From positions 1 through 5,609 of the forward strand of contig DLXW01000031.1 of the NCBI GenBank assembly GCA_003448685.1: a stretch of DNA of 5,609 nt, in the 5' to 3' direction. The notes beneath the pieces are model-generated. The model was not told where the DNA came from, searched no databases, and was given only the letters and a program-made list of their open reading frames with translations. The number at the start of each line of letters is the position of its first letter. Positions within the stretch are counted from its first letter, which is position 1. This stretch comes from Cyanothece sp. UBA12306. Lineage in GTDB: Bacteria; Cyanobacteriota; Cyanobacteriia; Cyanobacteriales; Microcystaceae. Of this stretch, positions 1 through 5,601 are shown one piece after another. Both the position numbers and the translations under genes were made by a program.

Positions 1-48
1 GCATTCATCTGACATTTTAGGTGATTATTGTCTATTTCTTTGCTTATG

Positions 49-66
49 TCTTGTGATTTCATGCCA
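49..66 (+). repeat. 18-bp direct repeat, copy 1
   Basis: TCTTGTGATTTCATGCCA is identical to 5240-5257 in the same orientation. Similarity extends outward (41-72 against 5232-5263, 27 of 32 matches). This copy lies just upstream of the predicted promoter of the AraC-family gene, and the other lies upstream of the divergent end of the grr gene run. It could be an operator or a fragment of a dispersed genomic repeat; the sequence does not decide. Confidence 0.7.
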
Positions 67-92
67 ATTTTTGATATCCTTCTGACAAAACC

Positions 93-121
93 TTGTGTAA
101 AAACATGGATAAATCTATAGT
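93..121 (+). promoter_or_regulatory. Predicted promoter of the AraC-family gene
   Basis: A -35-like TTGTGT (93-98) and a -10-like TATAGT (116-121) are separated by 17 bp. The start would fall near 128, leaving about 25 nt before the ATG at 153. The -10 matches the consensus in 5 of 6 bases, the -35 only in its TTG, so an activator may be needed. The call rests on motif and spacing only. Confidence 0.35.
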
Positions 122-152
122 TTATCGTCTAAAACCGACATCTTAAATAGGT

Positions 153-1184
153 ATGAAGTCAATCCCTTTAGTTAGAAATGGGCTAATTTCACCAATTATA
201 AGTTTTTTTAACGATATTGGAACTCCCATCCAATCCCATCTCAATCAATTTAATATTCCTTTGGTGGTATTAGAAGATCCAGAAATTGCTCTTCCTTTAC
301 CAATGATACTAAAGTTTCTGTCTAAGGTGGCTAAAGCAGAGGGAATTAATAATTTAGGAATAACAGTAGCAGAAAACTCTAAAATTATTAATACTGGAAT
401 GTTTGGTTATTTATTATCCCAGTCATTAAATACCTACGATTTGCTCAAGCGTCTCTGTTATTTTACTCGTTATACAATCAGCACCAGTGGAGAAATTTTT
501 TGGTTAATCGAAGAAGAAGAAAATGTTTGGTTATGTCAAAAATTTGTCAAACCTCTAACTTCAATTTCTGGATTTTATCATTCTGATTATTATAGTGTAG
601 TGTTGATGTTGGATTCTTTAAAACTAACTTTAGATGATCTTTCAAAAATCCCAGAAATTCACATAGTCAGTTGTTCAAAAAAAGCAAAAGGATTAGATAA
701 AATAATTGATTTAGATAAAACTATTGTTGGTTTTAACCAACCTTTCACCGCTATTTGTATTCCTAGAGAACTACTGAATTATCCTGTCAAAATTAAACAT
801 AAAACTCAGATACATTCTGAAAAATTGAATGTAGAACAATGGCAAAATACGGCTCCTGTTAATGATTTTGTTTCCTCATTAGAGCAAACAGTTAAAGCCT
901 TACTCTTAGATAAATATCCTACTATTGAGATAACCGCAGAAGCAACAGGTTTAACTGTGCGATCGCTACAACGTTACCTGTCTCAACATAATCTCACCTA
1001 TTCCCAATTAATGGATAAGGTTCGTTATGAGTGGGCATTATCATTATTAAATAATCGGGACATTTCCCTAATTGAAATATCCTATACTCTTGGGTTTAAA
1101 GATCCCGCTAATTTTTCCCATAGTTTTCGGCGTTGGACTGGGGTATCTCCATCAAAATTTCGTAAATACTTACTTTCGCATTGA
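153..1184 (+). CDS. AraC-family transcriptional regulator (Arabinose_bd-type sensor domain)
   Basis: A 343-residue cytoplasmic DNA-binding regulator. Residues about 20-205 look like the Arabinose_bd-type N-terminal domain found in OruR/ArgR/VirF-like AraC proteins. The last about 105 residues are a full AraC DNA-binding domain with two helix-turn-helix units: the first around 259-278 (ITAEATGLTVRSLQRYLSQ), the second around 304-328, ending in the family signature GFKDPANFSHSFRRWTGVSP. Length is normal for this subgroup (about 330-350). The ATG follows only a weak TAGG, but no better start gives a complete N-terminal domain. The gene converges on the grr gene run. An 18-bp sequence shared by its own upstream region and the operon's upstream region makes control of that operon, and of itself, a reasonable guess. 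The ligand is unknown. Family assignment is firm; target is inference. Confidence 0.93.
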   Translation: MKSIPLVRNGLISPIISFFNDIGTPIQSHLNQFNIPLVVLEDPEIALPLPMILKFLSKVAKAEGINNLGITVAENSKIINTGMFGYLLSQSLNTYDLLKRLCYFTRYTISTSGEIFWLIEEEENVWLCQKFVKPLTSISGFYHSDYYSVVLMLDSLKLTLDDLSKIPEIHIVSCSKKAKGLDKIIDLDKTIVGFNQPFTAICIPRELLNYPVKIKHKTQIHSEKLNVEQWQNTAPVNDFVSSLEQTVKALLLDKYPTIEITAEATGLTVRSLQRYLSQHNLTYSQLMDKVRYEWALSLLNNRDISLIEISYTLGFKDPANFSHSFRRWTGVSPSKFRKYLLSH

Positions 1185-1188
1185 ACTA

Positions 1189-1217
1189 CCCCAAGTTGAG
1201 AACTTGGGGATTCTTTT
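1189..1217 (+). terminator. Rho-independent terminator after the AraC-family gene
   Basis: CCCCAAGTT (1189-1197) pairs perfectly with AACTTGGGG (1201-1209) around a 3-base loop, followed by ATTCTTTT. It sits 4 bases after the AraC-family stop and just beyond the stop of the convergent DUF1214 gene. Read on the minus strand the same hairpin is followed by TAGTTCAA, a poor U tract, so it may stop the minus-strand operon less efficiently. Confidence 0.82.
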
Positions 1218-1770
1218 ACTGTACTAACTCAACCTCACCGGGTCGCCAAGTCTTATTAAACCAAGGTTCTAGCGGTCCATAGAGACGGAAAATAGTATTC
1301 CAACCCTTACCTGGGACAGTCTGAACCCAGTTATTCTTTTTCCCTTGAGGTGCTTTAGGGCCAAAATAAATGTCGTAAGAACCATCTGAATTTTGCATAA
1401 TGCCGGATTTATTATTATCAATTCCGGGAAATCTTTCATCAGTTTGTAACATTGATCTGGTTTGGTTATCGTAGATAGTGAAAGACCAAAAATCTTTTGC
1501 CGGAACATTGGGTGGAACATTAACTTTATAAGTTTTACTGCCATCTAATGGATTACCATCAGCATCAAGATAGGTATAGGCATATTTTGAACCCTTTCCG
1601 ATTATCTTCTTCGCCATAGCTGGAGTAATACCTGGGGGAATCTCTGTAGTCATTTTCATTACAGGCGGTTTTTGAGCAAAACTTAAGCCAGTTGTTAAAA
1701 CCAAGATTGCCACAACAGTTACGATGACTTTTGTTATGAGCATCTTTTTAGATTTTATAAAGTTTATCAT
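1216..1770 (-). CDS. Secreted DUF1214-only protein
   Basis: A 184-residue protein with an N-terminal signal peptide (KSKK, then a hydrophobic run ending at about LSFA, residue 32), directly joined to a DUF1214 domain. The conserved stretches are clear: ITPAMAKKIIGKGSKY (48 on), NVPAKDFWSFTIYDNQTRSM, YFGPKAP, NNWVQTVPGKGWN and RLYGPLEPWFNKTWRPGE. Usual DUF1254/DUF1214 proteins are about 450-500 residues, with an N-terminal DUF1254 domain. That half is absent here, so this is a one-domain form or the product of an old internal deletion; the reading frame is intact. No catalytic role is established for the family. The start is uncertain: no good Shine-Dalgarno, and Met10 (1743) is an alternative that still keeps the signal peptide. 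It lies 69 bp after grrM on the same strand with no obvious terminator between, so it may be the last gene of the operon. Confidence 0.88.
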   Translation of the reverse strand: MINFIKSKKMLITKVIVTVVAILVLTTGLSFAQKPPVMKMTTEIPPGITPAMAKKIIGKGSKYAYTYLDADGNPLDGSKTYKVNVPPNVPAKDFWSFTIYDNQTRSMLQTDERFPGIDNNKSGIMQNSDGSYDIYFGPKAPQGKKNNWVQTVPGKGWNTIFRLYGPLEPWFNKTWRPGEVELVQ

Positions 1771-1839
1771 TGATGAATTTGTGATTTTTTGGAGTAGTTT
1801 ACAAGTTTATTGTTGAGTAATCTGGTAAGAAAAAAATAT

Positions 1840-3042
1840 CTATTTAAGTCCCAAAGAATTTTCTAAACCAGCTAAAACAATGTCGCCAATCACTTTAATC
1901 CGGTAGCGACAAGCTTTAGTTTCAGTACAGTTAAAAGTTCCATTTTCCCAATATTTATTACTACCCGCACCCCCACCACATAAGTCAAAGTAGTCACAAG
2001 TTTGACGGCACGATTCAAGGCCAGCAGCCATATCTTGATCAATTTTTTGAAACTTTTCAGTATCAGTAATAGACAATAAAGTATCTGCAAAAATATTGCC
2101 AAAAATAAAGTCGCCATACTGTTCCGTTTTGACGGATAATAATTCTGGATCGAAGGTTGAAAAATTTCCCTGATGATCAAAATTAACAATCACAAAGGGT
2201 TTATTCATGTCCGTGTTTTTGAGAAAACAACCTGTATAAGCGATTCCAGAAATTGTTTCAAATTCTCTGATTTTTAAAGCCCCTTGAGACTGAACGGTTA
2301 AATCCCAGAATCGTTGCATAAAAGCCTGATATCGTTGATCTATTCCTAATTGATTGAGACTAGATTGCTGATTTACCCCTTCTGCTTCTTCCATGTTGAA
2401 CCCCACATCAGTAATGCCATTTTCGAGAAAAAAATTAAAAATTTCATCGGGGTAATCTAGAGAATCTTGACTGAGAACTGCGATGATACTAAAGTAAATT
2501 TCATTTTTTTGTAAAAAAGAAATCCCCCTCATAGTTTCTTGATGGGAACCAAGTCCCTTATAGGTTTTGCGGTGGATATCGTGAATAAAAGCCGGTCCAT
2601 CAATACTTACCCCAACTCCAATTTGATTGCGCTTAAAACAGTCGCACCAAGCTTGATTAATCAAAGTAGCATTGGTTTGAACGGATTGAAAAATTTGCAC
2701 ATCCTGGGTTTTATATTTGCCTTCAGCTTCTCGAATTAGAGCAGTTGCTTGGTCATAAAAGGAGACAGGAACGGTTAAGGGTTCTCCCGCGTGCCAAAGA
2801 ACAGTAAAATCATGGCTAACAAAGGGACTGGTTAATACAGTTTTAAGGATGGGATCGATTAAATCAAGAGAGAGTTGATTTTTAACTTTGCGATCGCGAA
2901 GATAACAATAATCGCAGTTGAGATTACACAAAGAAGTTGGTTGAATGACAACTAAGTTAATCGGTCCGAAGTTGTCAAAATTGACATCAGATATTTGACC
3001 TGCTTCAATTTTTTCTGTTGGTTTTGGTGAGATAATCATCAT
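1840..3042 (-). CDS. grrM: GrrM: cyclophane-forming radical SAM/SPASM peptide maturase
   Basis: A 400-residue radical SAM enzyme expected to modify the GrrA precursor encoded 19 bp upstream. The SAM/[4Fe-4S] motif CNLNCDYC gives C39, C43 and C46 (CxxxCxxC). WHAGEP at 83-88 stands where radical SAM proteins have the SAM-binding GGEP motif, and QTNATLI (122-128) and SIDGP (146-150) are typical of SPASM maturases. The C-terminal SPASM region has C272, C345, C349, C355, C372 and C378, around the family-like FDLCGGGAGSNKYWENG, ligands for auxiliary clusters. From the literature on triceptide maturases (XncB, FxsB, GrrM), the reaction is a C-C bond between an aromatic ring and the beta carbon of the residue two positions later. 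The protein looks full length with all cluster cysteines present. The start is ATG ATG with no Shine-Dalgarno, which fits translational coupling to grrA. Met2 is equally possible. Confidence 0.95.
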   Translation of the reverse strand: MMIISPKPTEKIEAGQISDVNFDNFGPINLVVIQPTSLCNLNCDYCYLRDRKVKNQLSLDLIDPILKTVLTSPFVSHDFTVLWHAGEPLTVPVSFYDQATALIREAEGKYKTQDVQIFQSVQTNATLINQAWCDCFKRNQIGVGVSIDGPAFIHDIHRKTYKGLGSHQETMRGISFLQKNEIYFSIIAVLSQDSLDYPDEIFNFFLENGITDVGFNMEEAEGVNQQSSLNQLGIDQRYQAFMQRFWDLTVQSQGALKIREFETISGIAYTGCFLKNTDMNKPFVIVNFDHQGNFSTFDPELLSVKTEQYGDFIFGNIFADTLLSITDTEKFQKIDQDMAAGLESCRQTCDYFDLCGGGAGSNKYWENGTFNCTETKACRYRIKVIGDIVLAGLENSLGLK

Positions 3043-3061
3043 ATTCTAGCTAGTATTTTGA

Positions 3062-3475
3062 TTAACGATTAACAAAACCACCACCGCGATTGGCAAAACC
3101 GCCACCACCGCCACCATTAGCAAAACCACCACCGCGATTAGCAAAACCGCCACCATCACTCCAACCACCGCCACCGCGATTGACAAAACCACCGCCGGCA
3201 GATCCATCACCCCAACCGATACGACGATTAACAAAACCGCCGCCACCACTGCCATTTCCCCAAGCTCCAATTATTAGGTAATCTTTAACATCAGAGGGGA
3301 TTTTGGGTAATTGAGCTTCTTGCTCTTTAATAGTTCTATTAATCCGGTTTAGACGTTCTGTGATCGGTTTTTCATTGCTGTTTGGTTGACTGATGGTAGC
3401 ATGAGCCGTTGGGATATTTAGGGCTGATAGAGCGAGTAAGAAACTAACTAAACCTGTATTGGTGGTAATTTTCAA
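3062..3475 (-). CDS. grrA: GrrA: glycine-rich cyclophane RiPP precursor with nine aromatic triads
   Basis: A 137-residue precursor. Residues 1-26 are a Sec-type signal peptide ending THA. Residues 27-69 are a polar leader containing ITERLNRI, resembling the leader helix of GrrA/OscA-type precursors. From 70 on it is mostly Gly with nine evenly spread aromatic-X-Asn/Asp triads: W72 GN, F81 VN, W88 GD, F97 VN, W105 SD, F111 AN, F118 AN, F127 AN, F134 VN. All but F118 among the Phe triads are followed by Arg. Every aromatic in the core belongs to a triad, as expected if each is a crosslink site for GrrM. The start is TTG, chosen because a perfect AGGAGG lies 7 bases before it and because it opens a complete signal peptide. 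A nearly exact duplication lies near the 3' end. Family identity is firm; the number of crosslinks actually formed is inference, and the biological role is unknown. Confidence 0.95.
   Translation of the reverse strand: MKITTNTGLVSFLLALSALNIPTAHATISQPNSNEKPITERLNRINRTIKEQEAQLPKIPSDVKDYLIIGAWGNGSGGGGFVNRRIGWGDGSAGGGFVNRGGGGWSDGGGFANRGGGFANGGGGGGFANRGGGFVNR
3073..3155 (-). repeat. Near-identical 35-bp direct repeats within the grrA core
   Basis: Positions 3073-3107 and 3121-3155 match at 34 of 35 bases, offset by exactly 48 bp (16 codons). Each encodes two Phe triads (F111/F118 and F127/F134). The near-identity at silent positions suggests a recent in-frame duplication. Confidence 0.85.
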
Positions 3476-3482
3476 GGGAATT

Positions 3483-3488
3483 CCTCCT
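3483..3488 (-). promoter_or_regulatory. Strong Shine-Dalgarno of grrA
   Basis: On the minus strand AGGAGG is followed by 7 bases and then the TTG at 3475-3473. It is the only perfect ribosome site in this gene run, and it decides the non-ATG start. Confidence 0.85.
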
Positions 3489-3541
3489 AAAAATGAAAAA
3501 GTTGTCTTGATTGTTAATTAGAGTCGTAATTGTGCTTTTGA

Positions 3542-4450
3542 TTACTCGGATGGAGCAGGGACTCCTGTTAGGGGAATTTCCTCATAGCTGAACAGAACTG
3601 ACTGGAAATAAGCCTTAATTAATTCAGTGGGGAGATCAACAATCCCTTGGCTTCCTACCCATTTGTTAACCATTGCGCTATATTTAGGATCGTCATCTAA
3701 GTAACCTTGAAGCATTCTGGCAATGGATTGGTTAACCAAATTTCTAAAGCTGGAGTTATCTTCGGGTATCATACAGCCTACGCCATAGCGAGCCAAAGGT
3801 TGTGCTGGTACTACCTCATAATCACTAGGATTGGATTTTTGGATGGCACCAGCCAGGACAACCGTATCACCGGCGATCGCATCTGCTTTACCCGATACCA
3901 GTGCTTCAATGGCTTGATTAACTCCAGAGACTTTCACCAAAGTTGCTTGAGGTTGAATAGACTTGATCAGCTTTTCTCCCAAAGAATTAGGCAGCACTGC
4001 CACTTTTTTACCTACTAGGGACGCTGCATCTCCTTTTAAGCTTCCTTTTTTCGCCAACAATCGAATCCCCGAGAGGCTGTAGGGCAGGGAGAAGTCGACA
4101 AAATTTTCCCTTTCCCAAGTAAATTGGGTATTACAAGCTATATCGACTTGACCATATGCAACTTTGGGGATTAATTCCGAAATTTTCCTAACAGACTGAA
4201 AATCAACTTTGACAGGCTTACCCAGGAAACGAGACACTTCTTGTTCGATTAAAGAAATTAGATCGATCGAATACCCTACTAGCTGATTTTTTTCATTGAA
4301 ATAAGAGTAGGGAATGACATCACTCGAACCTGCCATCCGAATGACTCGAGTACGGGCAATTCTTTCCATTACCGTCTCAGCTTTTGCCATGGTTGGCAAT
4401 GCTAGGGCAAATGTTAATCCTAAAAAAGCAATTGAGAGTTTTTTGAGCAT
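3542..4450 (-). CDS. grrP: GrrP: periplasmic solute-binding-like orphan protein of the Grr system
   Basis: A 302-residue secreted protein of the type 3 (amino-acid type) solute-binding family. Residues 1-24 form a signal peptide (KK, hydrophobic core, cleavage after AKA). There is no lipobox cysteine, so it should be soluble in the periplasm. Family marks include SDVIPYSYFNEKNQLVGYSI (43-62), DIACNTQFTWERENFVDFSL (103-122) and VSGVNQAIEALVSGKADAIA (174-193). Length is near the usual 250-300, with a short Pro-rich tail. No ABC permease or ATPase lies in the window, which matches the description of GrrP as an orphan binding protein that travels with GrrA and GrrM. It lies 66 bp upstream of grrA and 63 bp after the DUF502 gene. 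The ATG has no clear Shine-Dalgarno. It could be an ordinary amino-acid binding protein, but the position next to grrA makes GrrP much more likely. The ligand is unknown. Confidence 0.87.
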   Translation of the reverse strand: MLKKLSIAFLGLTFALALPTMAKAETVMERIARTRVIRMAGSSDVIPYSYFNEKNQLVGYSIDLISLIEQEVSRFLGKPVKVDFQSVRKISELIPKVAYGQVDIACNTQFTWERENFVDFSLPYSLSGIRLLAKKGSLKGDAASLVGKKVAVLPNSLGEKLIKSIQPQATLVKVSGVNQAIEALVSGKADAIAGDTVVLAGAIQKSNPSDYEVVPAQPLARYGVGCMIPEDNSSFRNLVNQSIARMLQGYLDDDPKYSAMVNKWVGSQGIVDLPTELIKAYFQSVLFSYEEIPLTGVPAPSE

Positions 4451-4473
4451 TTTTATTGTTGGTATTTGGACAT

Positions 4474-4489
4474 TTTAATCAAATGAATT
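4474..4489 (-). repeat. AT-rich motif shared with the DUF502 leader
   Basis: On the minus strand AATTCATTTGATTAAA precedes grrP; it matches AATTCATTTAATTAAA at 5131-5146 before the DUF502 gene in 15 of 16 bases, and both follow an A run. It may be a shared promoter or operator element, or an AT-rich coincidence. Confidence 0.35.
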
Positions 4490-4513
4490 TTTTTCTACGC
4501 CTCAGAGAATTTT

Positions 4514-5092
4514 CTATTCTTCGGGCAATAAGAATTGGGTATCTCGACCAAAACGTTTTAGGGTACTAGAAACGGATAGGAAACTAGCATCAAGAGGGGT
4601 TACTCGATCGCTATCTATCAACACAACAGTTCCCGAACGAGGATCTGGAGAACCTGGTAAAAATACGACCACTTGTTCCGTGGCAGTTCTCTCTACCTCG
4701 AAGGCAATTTGTGATTGGTCGTCTAACCGAATTAGAATTGGTCTTAGGGCTGATGCTGCTTGATTGGTATCAAATTCAGCAGTCATATTTTTTAGATAAG
4801 TGTAGCCAGGAATAAACTTCTCCAACAGAACATCGAGAAATTTAAACAGCTTTTTCCCCCAAATGGTTGTTGAGAACAAACCAGCCAAGAAGCATAACCC
4901 AACAAGGCAGAAGATAGTCAAAAACTGGACAAACACCACATCCTTGACCGAATCTGCCCCTAAAGCTTCGCTCAAGGGGACAGAAATCGCCCTCGTCATT
5001 TTGAGTGCTTTACCAAGTATAGCCGTAGCAAAAACAACCGGAATCAAGAAAAAGATTCCACCAATAATTGTATTTTGGATAAAACGATTCAT
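4514..5092 (-). CDS. DUF502 family inner-membrane protein
   Basis: A 192-residue protein (counted from the ATG at 5092) of the DUF502 family. Two hydrophobic helices are visible: about residues 6-27 (NTIIGGIFFLIPVVFATAIL) and about 53-75 (VFVQFLTIFCLVGLCFLAGL). The family region LEKFIPGYTYLKNMTAEFD follows, then a soluble domain with VVVFLPGSPDPRSGTVVLID. Length is typical for the family, whose biochemical function is not established. A TTG 12 bases upstream (5104) would add MKPP; neither start has a Shine-Dalgarno, and I prefer the ATG. The gene is first in the minus-strand run and 63 bp ahead of grrP. That may be a real operon link or simple adjacency: DUF502 proteins are widespread and are not a described part of the Grr system. 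Confidence 0.9.
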   Translation of the reverse strand: MNRFIQNTIIGGIFFLIPVVFATAILGKALKMTRAISVPLSEALGADSVKDVVFVQFLTIFCLVGLCFLAGLFSTTIWGKKLFKFLDVLLEKFIPGYTYLKNMTAEFDTNQAASALRPILIRLDDQSQIAFEVERTATEQVVVFLPGSPDPRSGTVVLIDSDRVTPLDASFLSVSSTLKRFGRDTQFLLPEE

Positions 5093-5130
5093 GGGCGGTT
5101 TCAAGGATAATGTAGGATAATTTGTAGTTA

Positions 5131-5146
5131 TTTAATTAAATGAATT
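5131..5146 (-). repeat. AT-rich motif shared with the grrP leader
   Basis: AATTCATTTAATTAAA on the minus strand, the partner of 4474-4489. It lies about 40 bases upstream of the DUF502 ATG and overlaps the candidate TACAAT box by three bases. Confidence 0.35.
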
Positions 5147-5239
5147 GTATTTTTTTAGTTCCTGGCATTCATACACACACAATATTTCTGTCCTCAATTA
5201 CCAATTCTGTGGTTAGGTTACCAAAAAAAACTGCTAAAA

Positions 5240-5257
5240 TCTTGTGATTTCATGCCA
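5240..5257 (+). repeat. 18-bp direct repeat, copy 2
   Basis: Identical to 49-66. It lies about 150 bp upstream of the DUF502 start and about 50 bp before the probable left end of the IS200/IS605-like element, so it is not part of that element. Confidence 0.7.
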
Positions 5258-5336
5258 TTTTCTTAGAGTTTCAAGGTGCTATCCCTTAATATTGGTTGGT
5301 TAAAGTGATCGCTTCTATCTTTCTTGCGCGAGAGGA

Positions 5337-5366
5337 CTCCCGTTACACGCCCGGGTTAACGGCGAG
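5337..5366. repeat. Left-end imperfect hairpin
   Basis: CTCCCGTTA (5337-5345) pairs with TAACGGCGAG (5357-5366), with one bulged C at 5363. This is the form of the subterminal hairpins recognised by Y1 transposases. Confidence 0.7.
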
Positions 5367-5555
5367 ATGAATCGCGGGCAGGATTTGTGATACAATGAGG
5401 TAGTTAGGTGAAAATCCTGTAGTTGTGAAAACCAAGCAACAATTGGGGTAAGTAGCAAGCGCAAGTATTTTAAATACCGCCGGGCAGACGGAACTTTAAG
5501 CCTGTGGAGAGGGAGTAAGACTCGCTGGTACTTGTATTAGAAAGCATCACTCGTT

Positions 5556-5588
5556 GAATCAGGAATCTCCCGCTACATTGCCTGATTC
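5556..5588. repeat. 8-bp inverted repeat interleaved with the right-end hairpin
   Basis: GAATCAGG (5556-5563) and CCTGATTC (5581-5588) are perfectly complementary. The second arm lies in the loop of the right-end hairpin and the first arm lies before its foot, so both stems together make an H-type pseudoknot, or else they compete. Confidence 0.55.
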
Positions 5589-5601
5589 TATTAGCGGTGA
5601 G
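5567..5601. repeat. Right-end imperfect hairpin
   Basis: CTCCCGCTA (5567-5575) pairs with TAGCGGTGAG (5592-5601), with one bulged T at 5598. It has the same length, the same bulge position and nearly the same bases as the left hairpin. Confidence 0.75.

Larger units (their letters stand above)
5093..5308. other. Gene-free AT-rich leader of the minus-strand operon
   Basis: No credible open reading frame on either strand. Reading on the minus strand towards the DUF502 gene, it holds the second copy of the 18-bp repeat (5257-5240), an isolated A-rich stretch, and a TACAAT -10-like box at 5149-5144. No good -35 lies 17 bases before it (ATGAAT). The 8-mer GCATTCAT at 5165-5172 also occurs at 1-8, upstream of the other repeat copy. 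Confidence 0.5.

Noticed and set aside
1771..1839. Terminator between grrM and the DUF1214 gene
   Set aside because: Only 4-bp pairings such as ACAA with TTGT and no U tract after them; not convincing.
2539..2739. Plus-strand 66-residue frame inside grrM
   Set aside because: Antisense shadow of a well-conserved radical SAM gene with no family features.
3046..3270. Minus-strand Val/Ala-rich frame overlapping grrA
   Set aside because: Frame shift of the GGN repeat giving low-complexity hydrophobic sequence; grrA in the other frame has a signal peptide, leader and core.
3090..3281. Plus-strand proline-rich open frame (repeated AKPPP)
   Set aside because: It is the antisense of the Gly-rich grrA core; GGN codons read backwards give Pro. 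No ribosome site or signal peptide, while grrA has both.
3707..4018. Plus-strand 103-residue frame inside grrP
   Set aside because: Antisense shadow; no recognisable domain or ribosome site.
4863..5120. Plus-strand 85-residue frame inside the DUF502 gene
   Set aside because: Antisense shadow of the membrane-helix coding region.
5324..5387. Short frame through the left hairpin (AREDSRYTPGLTAR)
   Set aside because: Ends at a stop after a few codons, has no start or ribosome site, and coincides with the hairpin structure.
5407..5500. Cobalamin riboswitch, suggested by GGTGAAAATCC
   Set aside because: The B12 box (GCCACTG) is absent, no gene follows in the window, and the stretch lies between the two ends of an IS200/IS605-like element.
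5453..5590. Remnant of the tnpB 3' end (frame reading RKYFKYRRADGTLSLW)
   Set aside because: Interrupted by stops and lacking the zinc-finger or RuvC motifs of TnpB, so a coding origin cannot be shown.
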